A DNA stretch of 64,000 nucleotides from Casuarina equisetifolia (GCA_028551475.1 CM052360.1:23196682-23260681), one strand, 5' to 3'; positions 1 through 12,119 are shown, counted from the first letter of the stretch. The notes: generated by a model from the sequence alone, not told the origin. Numbers and translations: made by a program.

Positions 1-639
1 ATTCTGCATTTTAATAACAGAACTCTTAGGCTTTTGTTTGGAGGTCAAAAACTATATAAAATATATTAGTTTATTCACTTAAAAACAAGAGAATATAAAA
101 GTTTAAAAGACGTATCCCAATATTACATTTTATCTAAGAGAAAACTAAATTAGAAATCTCTCAATTATGACACAACAAAATATTCATTGGAAGGATACAC
201 TTTATCTAAAAGAAAACTAAATTAGAAATCTTTCAATTATAACACAACAAAATATTTGCCAAAAAGTTTTAATATAATACAACAAAATCATAAGAAGTAT
301 GCATAAATGAAAAAGAGTCAAATTTCTTAGCAAATTAGCTTCACCAATTGGATCAAAGTGATGTCTTTTCATGTGCCCCATTGTTTCAAATCATTAAACA
401 AAAGTAATAATTTATACTATCTCCATATAAAATCTATTACTAATGAAAAAGTCGTTTGCTAGTCTCATAGGCAAAAGTAGTCACCCCAAACATGGGTAGC
501 CAACTATGCATAAAATCTAGCTAAACTAATTTAAAATCCGCACAAATAATATAAGAATTTTTTAATGTCTCTTTTTTATAGAACATTGACAAATTAATTC
601 ATTTTTTATTAATGACTTATCAATTTCTTCTTCTATTTT
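1..639 (+). other. Intron of truncated LRK10L copy E, with a duplicated AT-rich repeat
   Basis: This stretch matches the introns that precede the short third exon in genes C and D (for example 59900-60240), so it is intron of copy E, whose earlier exons lie outside the window. Inside it, about 40-290 is a block absent from those introns but similar to 39045-39205. It contains two near-identical ~65-bp units at roughly 122-187 and 196-259. It may be a small transposon remnant with an internal duplication; no terminal inverted repeats were confirmed. Confidence 0.5.
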
Positions 640-1497
640 TATTGTAGGGTATTTGATTGCTATTGGTAAGAAATTATTTGTCTTTTTAGTTCCATTTTAA
701 TTTAGCTATTTTTCAACTAAAAATAAAAATGTGATGAACAATGTAACAACATATTTCTCTTCTTCTAATTTCTTTTTGGATTTTCCTACTTAGGAATACA
801 TCTCTCACTAATATATCTATAGTAGGGATTCCACTATTGATAGCATTTTTGATACATAAATGGCATAGAAGGCATCTATCTATGTATGATTTGATTGAAG
901 AATATCTTCAAACTCATAATAACCTTATGCCAATAAGCTACTCTTACTCATAAATTAAGAAAATGACTCAAAGAACACTACCAATTGGTCACCTTGTAGT
1001 ATAAAGATGTTGGGCAAGTCTAGAGGTAATAGACAAGATTTCATAAATGAAGTCACAAGAGTGGGAAGAATACACCATGTTAATGTATAATACAACTCAT
1101 TGGCTTTTGTGCCAAAGGGTCAAAGCAAACTCTAATATATAAACTCATGCCAAAGGGGTCTTTGAATAAGCACATTTTTTCACCAAAAGGAAGCATATAG
1201 CTAACATACAAAAGAATATTGACATTGCTCTAGGAGTTGCTCATGGATGGACTACTTGCATTGAGGATAAGACATGTAAATTTTTCATTTTGATATCAAG
1301 CCTCACAACATTCTTCTTGATGAGAATTTCACATCCAAGATTTCTAATTTTGGTTTGGCAAAACTATTTTCAATAGAGAATAATATTGTTTCTTTGACTA
1401 TTGCAAAAAGAACCTTAAAATATATGGCTCCTGAGTTATTTTACAAAAGCATTAGAGGTGTCTCATATAAAGCTAATGTTTATAGCTTTGAAAATTG
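640..1497 (+). pseudogene. Truncated LRK10L-type receptor kinase pseudogene (copy E)
   Basis: An 18-nt exon at 648-665 has an AG acceptor before it and a GTAAG donor after it. It matches the short third exon of gene D in length and phase. The kinase exon begins at about 794 after a TAG acceptor and follows genes B and D closely. It is broken by a small insertion near 815 that shifts the frame of the membrane segment, by an in-frame stop near 950, and by a deletion that removes the glycine-rich loop around 970-985. Further stops follow. The HFDIKPHN-type catalytic loop (about 1298-1312) is still recognisable, but the DFG Asp has become Asn (about 1351). Homology stops at about 1497 in the middle of the C-lobe, where the copy is joined directly to 3'-flank sequence, so a deletion removed the end of the gene. 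It cannot encode a kinase. Confidence 0.85.
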
Positions 1498-2340
1498 ATG
1501 CAAGTTTATGAAATACTAAATTTGTAAGGAGTGCTCTAAAGCCAAAAACACAAACGGAATATGATCAAGCCCTATTCCTAGGATCTCTAATTAGTTGCCA
1601 CCAAACAATCAAACAAACCTACTGAAAGATCCTTGGTTCTTGGGCACTCTTTTGTGGAGAAGAGAGCACCTATGAATTAGAAAAGGCATCAATGCAAGAC
1701 ACACAATTAGCACCAGAAAAGCATTAGGCATAATTATAACGTCAGCATAAGCACTAGAAAGGCACAATGATGTTTGATTGCAAACAAGATTTGAAGCTAT
1801 TAATGCTTCTGAGACCACAAAAAAGACTAGAAATGCAATCTCTATTCAAATATTGCCATTGCAGTAGTTAACCTTCAAGTCCTAAGTGACATCAACACAT
1901 TTCAATGAAGAAAAGACACCAAGTTAAATTAACTGAAATAGCCTAGAAAGTAGACAGGAGGGAGCATCAACGGGAAGGCATTGCCATGTTTTTACTCCTT
2001 CGATGTGGCAAATTCGAGCCCCCACAACAACACTAGTTTTGTTTAAACAAATGAGTGTAGAAAGTCCTAAGATATGATACATAATTGTGTGAAACTCTTC
2101 TTGATAACCTAGGCAAATAGTATATAATAGTTTATGGCAACCTTTAGATGTTGCTTCCTATCATGCAAAAGCACCTTTAAATTAAAAGTTGTAACTAGAA
2201 CGCCAAATTTTATAGTGAAAAAAGAAGAAATAATTTAGAGAGAACAAAACGAGAGGTCAAGCCTTGGTACGGAACATACCGCAGAAAACAAAATATAAAT
2301 GAAGAAGGAACAGGAATGGCTGGACTAATGTACTTTGTAC
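1498..2340 (-). repeat. 3'-flank block F, copy 1 (partial)
   Basis: This segment matches 25215-25950 and 48705-49520, which lie downstream of kinase copies B and C. It starts abruptly at the deletion junction that truncates copy E, so only the distal half of the block remains. The homologous blocks contain minus-strand reading-frame remnants of an unrecognised gene. Here only non-coding, intron-like similarity is visible, and the open frame at 1609-1818 is not conserved in the other copies. Confidence 0.6.
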
Positions 2341-4990
2341 AACTTTCTTTCTTCGTTTTTAGTCTCTAAATGGATCAATACTTGTTTCAATATGTTAAAA
2401 GTATCTTACTATAATATGTTAAGGCTGTCCATGGGGTAAAAGAAGAACAATAATTCTTCGTTTTTAGTCTTCTTATTTTGTTTTTTTTTTTCAGTACTTT
2501 TTCCTTTTTAAGGATCAACACGTTTGCGTGCAACGAGAAAATCTTCATGGCACTCAATCTTACAAGCATATATGAATCCATACCCGTTAGGGTATATAAG
2601 AAACTACGAGTTATTGTAGACGATCACATAGCTATCAGATGTCTTCATTAGGAAGTAGTGGCAAAACTCTCTGATCCGCTTGATTTCCCCTTCCAAGGTG
2701 GGATGTGTTCAGGTATGGTTGTTAGTTATGTTGTTATGGTGGAAAAGAATAGAGCTATTTGTCCATGGGAGTTCTACTTGATTGTATATACCAAATAATC
2801 TATATGAGTTTCTTTTCCCTGTCTCAATTTTGATATTCTGGTCCCTTCCTATTAGAACTCTTCAAAAACTATATGTTGGGATTGTTAAATTTTGGCCTGC
2901 TTCAGTATAGAGCCTACAAATGTAAATTAAAATTTGGATTGTTAATAGCTAGCTACAATTTATCTTGTATATTTTTTCAATAAAAAATGAAACAAATAAT
3001 GAGATTTATGAAGTAATTGAATTTTTTTTTTCTTTCTAATATCTGCCAAATATTTTTTGATATGAATGAATTGCATTAAAAAAAATTACTATACCAATAT
3101 ATGTTTCTTTTTATTATTGACAAACAGTGGGAATACACGAGTAAGGACCCAAAGCTAAATCTACTTCATCTTTTCTATAGCTCTTTCGGACACAGTGACT
3201 TTTACAATGCGTCGCTTCACTCACTCACGTAACCAAACAACAGGCAAAACAAGCACGCCAGACCCAAAGGGATACAGTTGTGCACTGGCAAGAGAAATTG
3301 AGTGTGCTATGATAAAAATTAATTATGATCAAAACAAGGTGAATTTCCGAAGATCGTGGACTTAGCGTGAGCACTTCCAAGGGAAATAGAAACGAGACTG
3401 ATGTACAATTTCTGCAAGCGGCGACAAATCCAGGACTATAACACTGCTTTGGCCGACAATTTGTGAGGAAGAAAAAGAAAAGAAACCAGAGTCTTATGTC
3501 ATTTCCAAAGATATAAAATAATGCCATGGCTTTTGGGAAGAGCAAATAAGGACAAAACTTGCAAAAAGTTAAAAAGATGACAAACCTCCTTGTTATAAAG
3601 TACAAGACTAAAACTAAAACTAATATAAAAAATTAGTGTTGGATAACAGAAAGAAATGAGAATAGAAAAAGATATTTAAAAGAAGTAATCATGTGAAGGG
3701 GAGTGAAGTTTTGGTCAAAAGTTAGATAAGGATAAGCAAAATTCAAAAAAAAAATAGGTTATGGTGTTTCTTGATTTGAAGATAATGTAGGTCCATGATA
3801 ATACCTATTTTGGTTATGTTGAAAAGAGTCAACCTTGTATAATGAGTAAGTTACATCTCTTATTTATATTCTTAAGCCAATGAGGTAGAAAATGCGAGAA
3901 ACGCATAACTTGAGTGACTTAGGATTCAACAAAACTTCTAAAAGGCATTTTCTTAAAATATAGAGCAATGTCATAAAAGAATCTATTATCCTTGGTTCAC
4001 ATGAGTAAAATAGAGGAAGATAGTCTTCAAAAAGAGCCATCCAAATTGACTCAATTCTATTTAAACAAGTCTAACAAAACCTTGATAACACTAACTTTTA
4101 CAGTAATGGTGCATATTAGAAACTTATTTTTATTTCAAAATTTAATTCAAGAATGAGGGAGTTAGTCATTTATATATAAAAGATTCTCAAATAAGATTTC
4201 ATTTATGAAAAACTTTACAAAACTATTTTTAAAATGTTCATTTGCAACCAATGGACTATGGGCTGTTTTGAGTATATTAAATCCCTTGAATACTACTTTG
4301 GGATAGGGGAATTGTACATAGAAGGTGCAACTATTGAACTTAAATTTTGTAATATTTAAAAAAAAACCATTTCTACAAAAAAAGAATAAAAGTAAATAAA
4401 GACTTAGGAGTAAAGAATCAATTGTCTTACAAAGATAGTAAATAGTCCTTTATAAATTCATTGACCTCATAATAAATAATTCATTTATAGGACCCATAAG
4501 AGTTAGACTATTATTTTCATTATTTAATGATGACACTTTTTAGGATATGGACATAGTTGACCAATAAGCCAGGCATCATGATTTTCTACCAAAAATATAA
4601 TTTTTCAGAAGTTCAAAGATAAACTTATAGTTGTGGAGAAGTTTCAACAAAATTGGTTAAGAGGTTAATGTCATATGAAGGTTTTAGGTGAACTCCTTTG
4701 TGTTCTCATGTAAAGTGTGTAAATTTTTCTTATTTAAACAAGTTAGGTAAAGTTTAATCACTAGTGCTGTTGTCACGTCGCCAGAGGAACTAGGCGGCTT
4801 TGTCAATGTTAGAACACGGGAGGTGTTCGTTGGGAGATTGGGGGGGTGCAATTCGGTCACAAGGGGGAGACTAGTAGGAGGGTTGGTGTGGGAATCCGAT
4901 GAGGGGAAGCTGCTGAGGGGTGGAATCTGCCGCCGGTAGGGAGCGGTGGCGTTGCAAGCGGAGCTTCCACCAGCATTTTTCTGAACAAGT
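2341..4990. repeat. Segmental duplication S1, copy 1
   Basis: About 2.5 kb from roughly 2495 to 4990 is repeated in the same orientation at about 12195-14525. Shared landmarks are 2498-2760 with 12215-12480, 3160-3250 with 12850-12930, 3480-3620 with 12957-13085, and 4480-4990 with 13975-14525. Copy 1 carries extra sequence around 3290-3480. No conserved reading frame is seen in either copy, so the segment is non-coding duplicated DNA. The part before 2495 resembles 28560-28740 as well. Confidence 0.75.
4766..4990. repeat. GC-rich dispersed block R, copy 1
   Basis: A block much richer in G and C than its surroundings. Related copies lie at about 14300-14525, 27560-27770 and 47775-47925, with a partial copy at 8308-8395. 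All have the same landmarks: a start resembling tgttgtcacgtcgccagag, a run of Gs in the middle, and an AT-rich tail beginning with a ctgtccc aaaattactgtgc-type stretch. Short open frames on both strands shift between copies, so coding is unlikely. Possible origin: a transposon terminus or an old first exon with promoter. Not identified. Confidence 0.55.
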
Positions 4991-5944
4991 AATTTGTTCT
5001 GTCCCAAAATTACTGTGCATATATTATGCTTCGCACACGCAAAAAATTAAACGCCTTTCGCAAAAACAAGATATAAGAAACTTAAAAGAGACGGAAAGGC
5101 AAAGGTGACGAAGCAATTGCTTATCAATCGTTGCAGGCAAAAAGAAAAAAGAAAAAAGATAATAATAAATACCAGTTATAATAATGATGCTACCAATGAA
5201 AAAATAGTTGGGTGATTCGAAGATTTTTCAGTCATGAAACAACAAAATGGCGTGGAATTTTTCCACCCATAGCAAGTGAGATATTACTTCTATTTAATTA
5301 TACATAACAAATACATTTGAAAATAAGAAAGAAGAATGGATGAAAAATGAGTGATTCTATTACATACTTTACATTTAGTTGTACTTATATAGTCATACTC
5401 ATAGAGTAATGACTATAAAATAACAATGACCAAAGCCCAATAATAAATATTAGCATTCTTAATGGAGTAAAATGTTTCAAGTATGAATTCTCGAGATCAA
5501 TGATGGAACAACATTTGAGAAAATGTGGCCGTAGAACTTTATGGCAAGTGTTTTTTCATTAAATTATTATTATAGCATATAAACAAGCATATGATGATGT
5601 TGCTTACATTTTGGATAAATCATACTACATGACTATTTCTTTTTCCCCTCCTTTGGTGAATTCCAAAATGCCTAAAGAAAGTTGATTTATTGCTTAGCAC
5701 ACATCTCATCATGTGCCAATAGGTCATCAGTAATTAAAAATCAAATTTTACACCTTTATAGTTTATACCTATATTAAAATGAAAGTTAATTGTTTAGTTA
5801 GTGAGAGAGCTTCATAACTTATCTTTAAATTGTTCAATAGATTTCAACACCAAAAAAAACTTCAATTTTTTATATTGAAAAATTTTTGAAACCTTATTGA
5901 CCAAGTTAATTTCATAAAAAGTTTGATGATAAAAAAAAAATTGA

Positions 5945-6350
5945 TCTTCTTTTTATTTTTCAGAAAAAGAATTTGTTGGACTCTTCATCCACACGACGTT
6001 CTAACAGGAGCAGCTCATTAAACTTTGCACGGGCGGGACTCAGGTTATGCGTTGGGCTTCCCTACATAGGCCTTTTCTCTTCTAAGGCTTTGAACTACAT
6101 TTCCTACTTTTCACGGGCTTCACGGGCTTCACGGGACGCAAGCTAAGAATCTAGTTTCACCTGGGCTTTATCAGACACGGATTGGACCACAATAAAAACA
6201 ACCATAAAAATATTATCCCATAAAAGCACTTTGGTCCACAATAGTTACAGTCATGAGGCCATAAACATATTAATCCTAACAGTAGTCCACCAATCAAAAC
6301 ATCATCAAAAATATTACTTCAAATAACTCAACACAGTGGATTGACATCTT
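5945..6350. repeat. GC-richer insert within S2, copy 1
   Basis: About 400 bp that interrupts the Q-to-P flanking module. The related modules at 14700-15430, 30550-31215 and 51320-52110 lack it. It occurs once more at about 9370-9745 because S2 was duplicated. It includes a small repeat of cttcacggg at 6115-6135, with three units in this copy and two in the other. It looks like an old insertion of unknown type; no terminal repeats or target duplication could be fixed. Confidence 0.4.
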
Positions 6351-6959
6351 TTACACGGTGGCCTTAAAACTGAATGAATAGGGTTATTTTTTAAAGTATA
6401 GTTTTGTAATATATTGTCTTAAAGTATAAATTTTATTATTCAAGTACATAAATAGGCATGCTACAAAATTATTCACAATAATTTATTTTTGTATAAATCA
6501 TACTTTTTGCGTTTTTCTTTTCTTTTCTAATTCATGGTGGATTCCAAACATGTGTTAGAGCAATTTATGAATATATTGTCCCTAGAGTAACTTTTATGCT
6601 TAAAATTGATTACAATATTTGAAAGTCAAGTAAAAATTTCCTAGAAACTTGAACTAAGTTTTTCAAAGTTTCAATGACAATTGACTTACTCTATCATATT
6701 TGATTTGGTCATATTTGAGGGTGCTTGCACATAAATGAATGGACAAGTAACTGAAAATTTGATGATGTTTATACTATTAAAACCTTTCAAAGAATCCACA
6801 ATCAATCAATTCTTCATGGGACCCTTAAGTGTTGACTAATATTTGCATTTTGCACTAATTACACTTTCTAGGATGCACAAATATATTGATTGGTGAATTA
6901 AGCATTACTTTCCTTGGGTGTGGTCTATTTTGTCGAAAAATTGGCATCCATCTAAAATG

Positions 6960-7735
6960 TTTTTCCTTACAATTTTAGCTTCTCTATTTCATGAAAAAAA
7001 TCATATTCCCCATAACTTTAGCTTGTCTATTTTTCAGAAAATTCAAAGTCCTTATAGCTAGTCTTTCCACACAATTGAAGCTTGTCTGTTTGGTGGAAAA
7101 ATCATTGTCCCTATGACTATAACATGTCTATTTTGTGGAAAATTCAAAGTTCCAATGACAGTTTTTCCACACTCATTAGTTTTTCTATTTTGTAGAAAAA
7201 TCAATGTTCCCATCATAGTATCTTATGTCTTCCTTGAAAAATTTAGCATCCTTGTGACCAATTTTTCCACACAATTAAAGTTTGTCCATTTAGTGGAAAA
7301 ATCAACTTTCCCATTACTATAGCTTGTCTATTTCATTGGAAAATTTAGTGTCCCTTTAACTAATTTTTTATACAGTTATAGCTTTTCTATTTTGTAAAAC
7401 ATTTAGCATTTCTATGACCAATTTTTTTACATAACTATAACTTGTCTACTTCATGAAAAAGTCAACATTTTGGTGACCATAACTTGTCTATTTCGTAGAA
7501 AATTTAGGATCCCGTTGATCAATTTTTTCACACAATTATATCTTGTCTATTTCATGGAAAATTCATCATCCCTGTGACTAGTTTTTTCACACAACAATAA
7601 CTTGTCTATTTTCTAGAAAAATCATTGTCAACATGACTGCAACTTTACCTATTTCATGAAAACTTCAATATTCTTGTGATTAACTTATTAATTCATGAAA
7701 AAATCAACATTCTCAACGAAATAGGTGTTCATGTC
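6960..7735. repeat. Degenerate dimeric minisatellite array 1
   Basis: At least twelve degenerate copies of a unit built around tgtctatttcatggaaaa follow one another. Short units of about 43 bp alternate with longer ones of about 58 bp. The longer ones end with tttttccacacaattgtagc. The higher-order period is therefore close to 100 bp. Neighbouring flank modules (near 15400, 28985 and 33025) contain a single unit, so the array probably expanded from one unit. No reading frame is maintained. Confidence 0.7.
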
Positions 7736-7889
7736 TTTACAAAGCCTCTGAAGTGTCTAGCAAACGAGTACAAAGAGGATTTATGAAAAACACCTAATCA
7801 AATTGTTTACACAAGCACTGTCGATGAATTGAGGAAAAAGGAAAAGATCATGTTCTTCAGTTTTCTACACCCTTCATTCACATGACATC
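7736..7889. other. Unassigned spacer between arrays
   Basis: About 150 bp with no counterpart in the other copy of the duplication or elsewhere in the window that I can see. No gene or element is recognised. Confidence 0.4.
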
Positions 7890-8304
7890 CATCAAGTGTT
7901 GACTAATATTTCCATTTTTCACTAATTGCACTTTCTAGGATGCACAAATATATTGACAAGTGAACTGAGCATTACTTTCCTTGGGTGTGGTTTATTTTGT
8001 GGAAAAATTGGCATCTAGATATCTGACTAGTTTTCCCACACAATTGTAGCTTATCTATTTCATGGGAAAATTATTGTCCCCATAACTATAACTTGTCTAT
8101 TTCATGAAAAATTCAATGTCCTTATAGCTAGTCTTTCCACACAAATGGAGCTTGTCTATTTCGTGGAAAAATCACCGTCCCCATAACTACAACATGTCTA
8201 TTTTGTGGAAAATTCAAAGTTTCTACAACAAATTTTTTCCACACAATTGTAACTTGTCTATTTTGTGGAAAAATCATCGTCCCCATCATTGTAGCTTGGT
8301 CATA
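7890..8304. repeat. Flank module P plus minisatellite array 2
   Basis: 7890-8015 is another copy of module P, also seen at 6833-6945 and 10350-10470. It is followed by six to seven units of the tgtctattt minisatellite up to 8304. Array and module end at the S2 breakpoint. The minus-strand frame at 8128-8427 runs across this array and is not a gene. Confidence 0.65.
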
Positions 8305-9369
8305 TTTGAGGGGAAGCTGCTGAGGGGTGGAATCTGCCGCCGGCAGGGAGCGATGGCGTTGCAAGCGGAGCTTCCACCAGCATTTTTCTGAACAAGTAAT
8401 TAGTTCTGTCCCAAAATTACTGTGCATATATTATTCCTCGCACACGCAAAAAATTAAACGCCTTTCGCAAAAACAAGATATAAGAAACTTAAAAGAGACG
8501 GAAAGAAAAAGGTGATGAAGCAATTGCTTATCAATCGTTGCAGGCCAAAAAAAAAAGATAATAATAAAAACCATTTATAATAATGATGCTACCAGTGAAA
8601 AAATAGTTGGGTAATTCGAAGATTTTCAGTCATGAAACAGTAAAATGGCATGGAATTTTAACACCAATAGCAAGTGAGATATTACTTCTATTTAATTATG
8701 CTTAACAAATACATTTGAAAATAAGAAAGAAGAATGGATGAAAAATGAGTGATTCTATTGCATACTTTACATTTAGTTGTACTTATATAGTCATACTCAT
8801 AGGTAACAACTATACAATAACAATGACCAAAACCCAATAATAAATATTAACATTCTTAATGGAGTAAAATGTTTCAAGCATGAATTCTAGAGATCAATGA
8901 TGGAACAACATTTGAGAAAACGTGGCCGTAGAACTTTATGGCAAGTGTTTTTTCATTAAATTATTATTATAGCATATAAACAAGCATATGATGACGTTGC
9001 TAAAAAAAGAAAAAAAAATGATGTTGCTTACATGACTATTTCATTTTCCCTTCCTTCAATGGATTCCAAAATGCCTAAAATAAAGTTGATTTATTGCTTA
9101 GCACACATCTCATCATGTGTCAATAGATCATCAGCAATCAAAAATGAAATTTTACATCTTTATGGTTTATAGCTATGTAGAAATGAAAGTTAATTGTTCA
9201 ATTAGTAAAAGAGCTTCATAACTTACCTTTGAATTATTTAATAGATTTCAACACCAAAAAATACTTTAATTTTTTATATTGCAAAATTTTTGAAACCATG
9301 TTGACCAAGTTAATTTCATAAAAATTTGTTTGATGATAAAAAAAAAATTGATCTTTTTTTTTTTTCAAA

Positions 9370-9745
9370 AAAGAATTCGTTGGGCTCTTCATCCACACGA
9401 CGTTCTAACAGGAGCAGCTCATTAAACTCTGCACGGGCTCAGGTTATGCGTTGGGCTTCCCTCCATAGGCCTTTTCTATTCTAAGGCTTTGGACCACATT
9501 TCCTACGCTTCACGAGCTTCACGGGACGCAGGCTAAGAATCTAGTTTCACCTGGGCTTTATCAGACACGGGTTGGACCACAATAAAAATAACCATAAAAA
9601 TATTATCCCATAAAAGCACTTTGGTCCACAATAGTTGCAATCATGAGGCCATAAACATATTAACCCTAACATTTGTCCACATATCAAAACATCAAAAAAA
9701 ATATTACTTCAAGTAACACAACACAAGGGATTCTCTTCTTTTACA
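9370..9745. repeat. GC-richer insert within S2, copy 2
   Basis: Counterpart of 5945-6350, carried along by the S2 duplication, with small deletions relative to copy 1. Type unknown. Confidence 0.4.
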
Positions 9746-10151
9746 CGGTTGCCATACTACTTAATGAATAGGGATATTTTTTCAAGTATAATATTCTACT
9801 ATATTGTCTTAAAGGGTAAATTTCATTATTCAAGTACATAAATAGGCATGCTACATAGTTATTCACAAAATATTGTTTTTTGTATAAATCTTACTTTATG
9901 GATTTTTCTTTTCTTTTCTAATTCAATGTGGATTCCAAACATGCATTGGAGAAAGTTATGAATATATTGTCCTTGGAGTAATTTTTATGCTTAATTTTTG
10001 AAAGTCAAGTTAAAATTTCCTATAAACTTGAACTAATTTTCTCAAAATTTCAATGATGCTTGACTTACTCTATCATATTTGATTTGGTCATATTTAAGGA
10101 TGCTTTTTCACATAAATGCATTAGCAAGTAGCTAAAAATTTGATGATATTT

Positions 10152-10297
10152 ATGTTATTAATTTTTTTAATCTTTTTTCTTTTTAATATTATAACGCATG
10201 CACTTAACTCACACATATGGGGTGTCAAACTCCAAACCTTATGGTTAGAGTCTCTACTTACTCACCACTGAACTAACTAGCTCGGTGACTTATTTAT
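10152..10297 (-). mobile_element. tRNA-derived SINE insertion
   Basis: Copy 1 of the S2 duplication lacks these ~145 bp (compare 6765-6785), so this is a clean insertion. Read on the minus strand it has a box-A-like stretch, gttagttcagtggtgag, then about 30 nt later a box-B-like stretch, gagtttgacacccc, and it ends in an AT-rich tail with oligo-T and oligo-A runs. Those are hallmarks of a tRNA-derived plant SINE. A related element lies at 36640-36750. Target duplications could not be fixed with certainty because the flanks are AT-rich. Confidence 0.7.
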
Positions 10298-10464
10298 ATT
10301 ACTAAAACCTTTCAAGAGTCCACAATTAATCAATTCTTCATGGGACTTGTAAGTGTTGACTAATATTTTCATTTTTCACTAATTGTACTTTCTAGGATGC
10401 ACAAATATATTAATTGGTGAACTGAGCATTACTTTCCTTGGGTGTGGTCTATTTTGTGGAAAAG

Positions 10465-11345
10465 TTGGCATCCATCTAACTAGTTTTTCCACACAATTGT
10501 AGCTTATCTATTTCATGGAACAATCATTGTCCCCATAGCTATAGCTTGTCTATTTTATGGAAAGTTCAAGGTCCTTATAGCTAGTCTTTCTACACAATTG
10601 GAGCTTGTCTATTTGGTGGAAAAATAACCATCCCCATGACTATAACATGTCTATTTTGTGGAAAATTCAAAGTTCCTATGATAAATTTTTTTCCACACAA
10701 TTGGAACTTGTTTATTTTGTGGAAAAATCATTGTCCCCATTATTGTTCCCATCATCATACCCATCATTGTAGCTTATGTCTTTCTTGAAAAATTTAGCAT
10801 CCTGTGACCAATTTTTCCACACAATTAAAGTTTGTCCATTTAGTGGAAAAATCAACTTTCCCATTACTAGTATGTTTCATTGGAAAATTTAGTGTCCCTT
10901 TAATTAATTTTTTAATAAGTTATAGCTTCTCTCTTTTGTAAAACATTTAGCATTTCTATGACCAATTTTCACATAACTATAACTTTCTATTTTGTCATGA
11001 CTATAACTTGTCTTTTTTGTAGAAAATTCAGCATTCCTCTGATCAATTTTTTTAACGCAACTATATGTTGTCTATTTCATGAAAAATTCATCATCCCTAT
11101 GGCTAGTTTTTCCACACTTCCATAACTTGTCTATTTTCTTGAAAAATCATTGTCACCATGACTGTAGCTTTACCTATCTTATGAAAACTTGAATATTCTT
11201 GTGATTGTAACTTATTAATTCATGAAAAAGTCTATAGTCTTGTAATTGTAGCTTGTATATTTTGTGGAAATTTCTTCATGCAACTATAGCTTGTTTATTT
11301 CATGGAAAAATCAACATCCCTATTTCCACCTTTTCCACAAAACTA
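10465..11345. repeat. Degenerate dimeric minisatellite array 3
   Basis: The S2 copy-2 version of the tgtctatttcatggaaaa array. It again alternates short (~43 bp) and long (~58 bp) units and is slightly longer than array 1. Unit order differs from array 1 towards the distal end, so units were gained or lost after the 3.4-kb duplication. Confidence 0.7.
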
Positions 11346-11961
11346 TAGCTTTGTAAAACTTAGTAAAGAGCAAACAATCATATGAGGGCTTAGGGAAAAT
11401 TCCACGGTTCTTTTCTTATGGTAGAAGCATATAAATTCTTTATTGTCATAACAAAGAATTGCAACTTCATTCTTTTCTCTATAAATGCTCCCTTTTTGCT
11501 ATTATATTAATCAAAGAAAATTTAAATTGAAGAATACTTTGTGAAATAAAATTTAATTGTGGAGATTTGGAATTAATTACTTTCATTACGAAAACACAAA
11601 ATAAAAAAACTAAGTTCATCTTTTGATTAATTCCAGTCAAGTGGACTAGTTAACACTGCCACACTTAGGCATGCAAGATGCATTAGGATGGATAGCGCAA
11701 ATTTACATCTTGATAAAATAAGGAATAAGAAAACCTTGAACATGACTGTAATTTGCATGGTCATTGCTCTCATTTTATGTTGACATCTTATTTTGGGTTT
11801 TAATGCTTGCAAGCATACTGAATTCGTGCTATTGGGACTTGATGCTACTTTTCAAAATAAGGAAAAAGGATTACACTTCCAAAAGAAAAGAGAAGACAGA
11901 TAATCTATAAAGGGATTAAACAAAAAGTTAAACTAATGAAATTTGATAATATATCTTATAA
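11346..11961. other. Flank of a lost minus-strand LRK10L copy
   Basis: No gene. Parts, for example 11755-11815, resemble 16540-16600, which lies just 3' of pseudogene A. This is therefore the 3' flank of a minus-strand kinase copy whose body has been lost. The open frame at 11627-11812 is not conserved. Confidence 0.45.
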
Positions 11962-12096
11962 GGAAGGGCAGCTCATGGAGTACCATTGGATGCATCAAAG
12001 TTTCACAATAAGTTTCTTTACAATTTCAACTTCTTTTTCATGCCCAAAAAATACTTGTATGTTTTCTTTTCATTTTAAGATATTGTAGATCCAAAG
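11962..12096 (-). pseudogene. Scrap of LRK10L kinase C-lobe
   Basis: Read on the minus strand, about 45 codons resemble the end of the LRK10L kinase domain: a WIYN start, an acidic stretch, an I-V-KKL segment, then CIQW and a C-P-S that corresponds to the usual RPS. A stop falls where the family has Trp before CIQW, and another lies after the WIYN-type start. The equivalent part of pseudogene A is 16690-16840. Only this scrap remains and it cannot be functional. Confidence 0.65.
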
Positions 12097-12119
12097 TTAA
12101 AAACTAATTGGTGTTCTTT

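Larger units (their letters stand above)
4893..7735. repeat. Tandem duplication S2, copy 1
   Basis: From the end of the GC-rich block to the minisatellite array, this sequence is repeated at 8305-11345 in the same order and orientation. Similarity is high (for example 4920-5110 with 8327-8517, 5430-5760 with 8830-9165 and 5990-6480 with 9390-9870). The unit is about 3.4 kb. Copy 2 starts inside block R at a short shared stretch, tgaggggaagctgctgagg, which marks the duplication breakpoint. No conserved protein-coding frame is present. Confidence 0.85.
8305..11345. repeat. Tandem duplication S2, copy 2
   Basis: Second copy of the 4893-7735 segment. Compared with copy 1 it has a ~145-bp SINE inserted at 10152-10297, an extra short insertion near 9000-9020, and a different internal structure of the minisatellite array. 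No gene is seen in it. Confidence 0.85.

Noticed and set aside
3225-3605. Open frame of 126 codons on the minus strand
   Set aside because: The S1 duplicate at 12850-13080 does not keep this frame, the composition is Phe/Leu-rich as expected from AT-rich DNA, and no domain is recognisable.
4684-5007. Pro/Ser-rich minus-strand frame of 107 codons in the GC-rich block
   Set aside because: The frame changes between the copies of block R at 14300, 27560 and 47775. Indels are not multiples of three, so there is no coding constraint.
7736-7830. Possible copia pol C-terminus (an FTKPL-like peptide)
   Set aside because: Only five residues match, no neighbouring RNase H blocks are present, and the stretch is too short to separate from chance.
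8128-8427. Minus-strand frame with repeated FPQNR-type peptides
   Set aside because: It is a translation of the minisatellite array; the peptide repeat comes from the DNA repeat and no start context or homology supports a gene.
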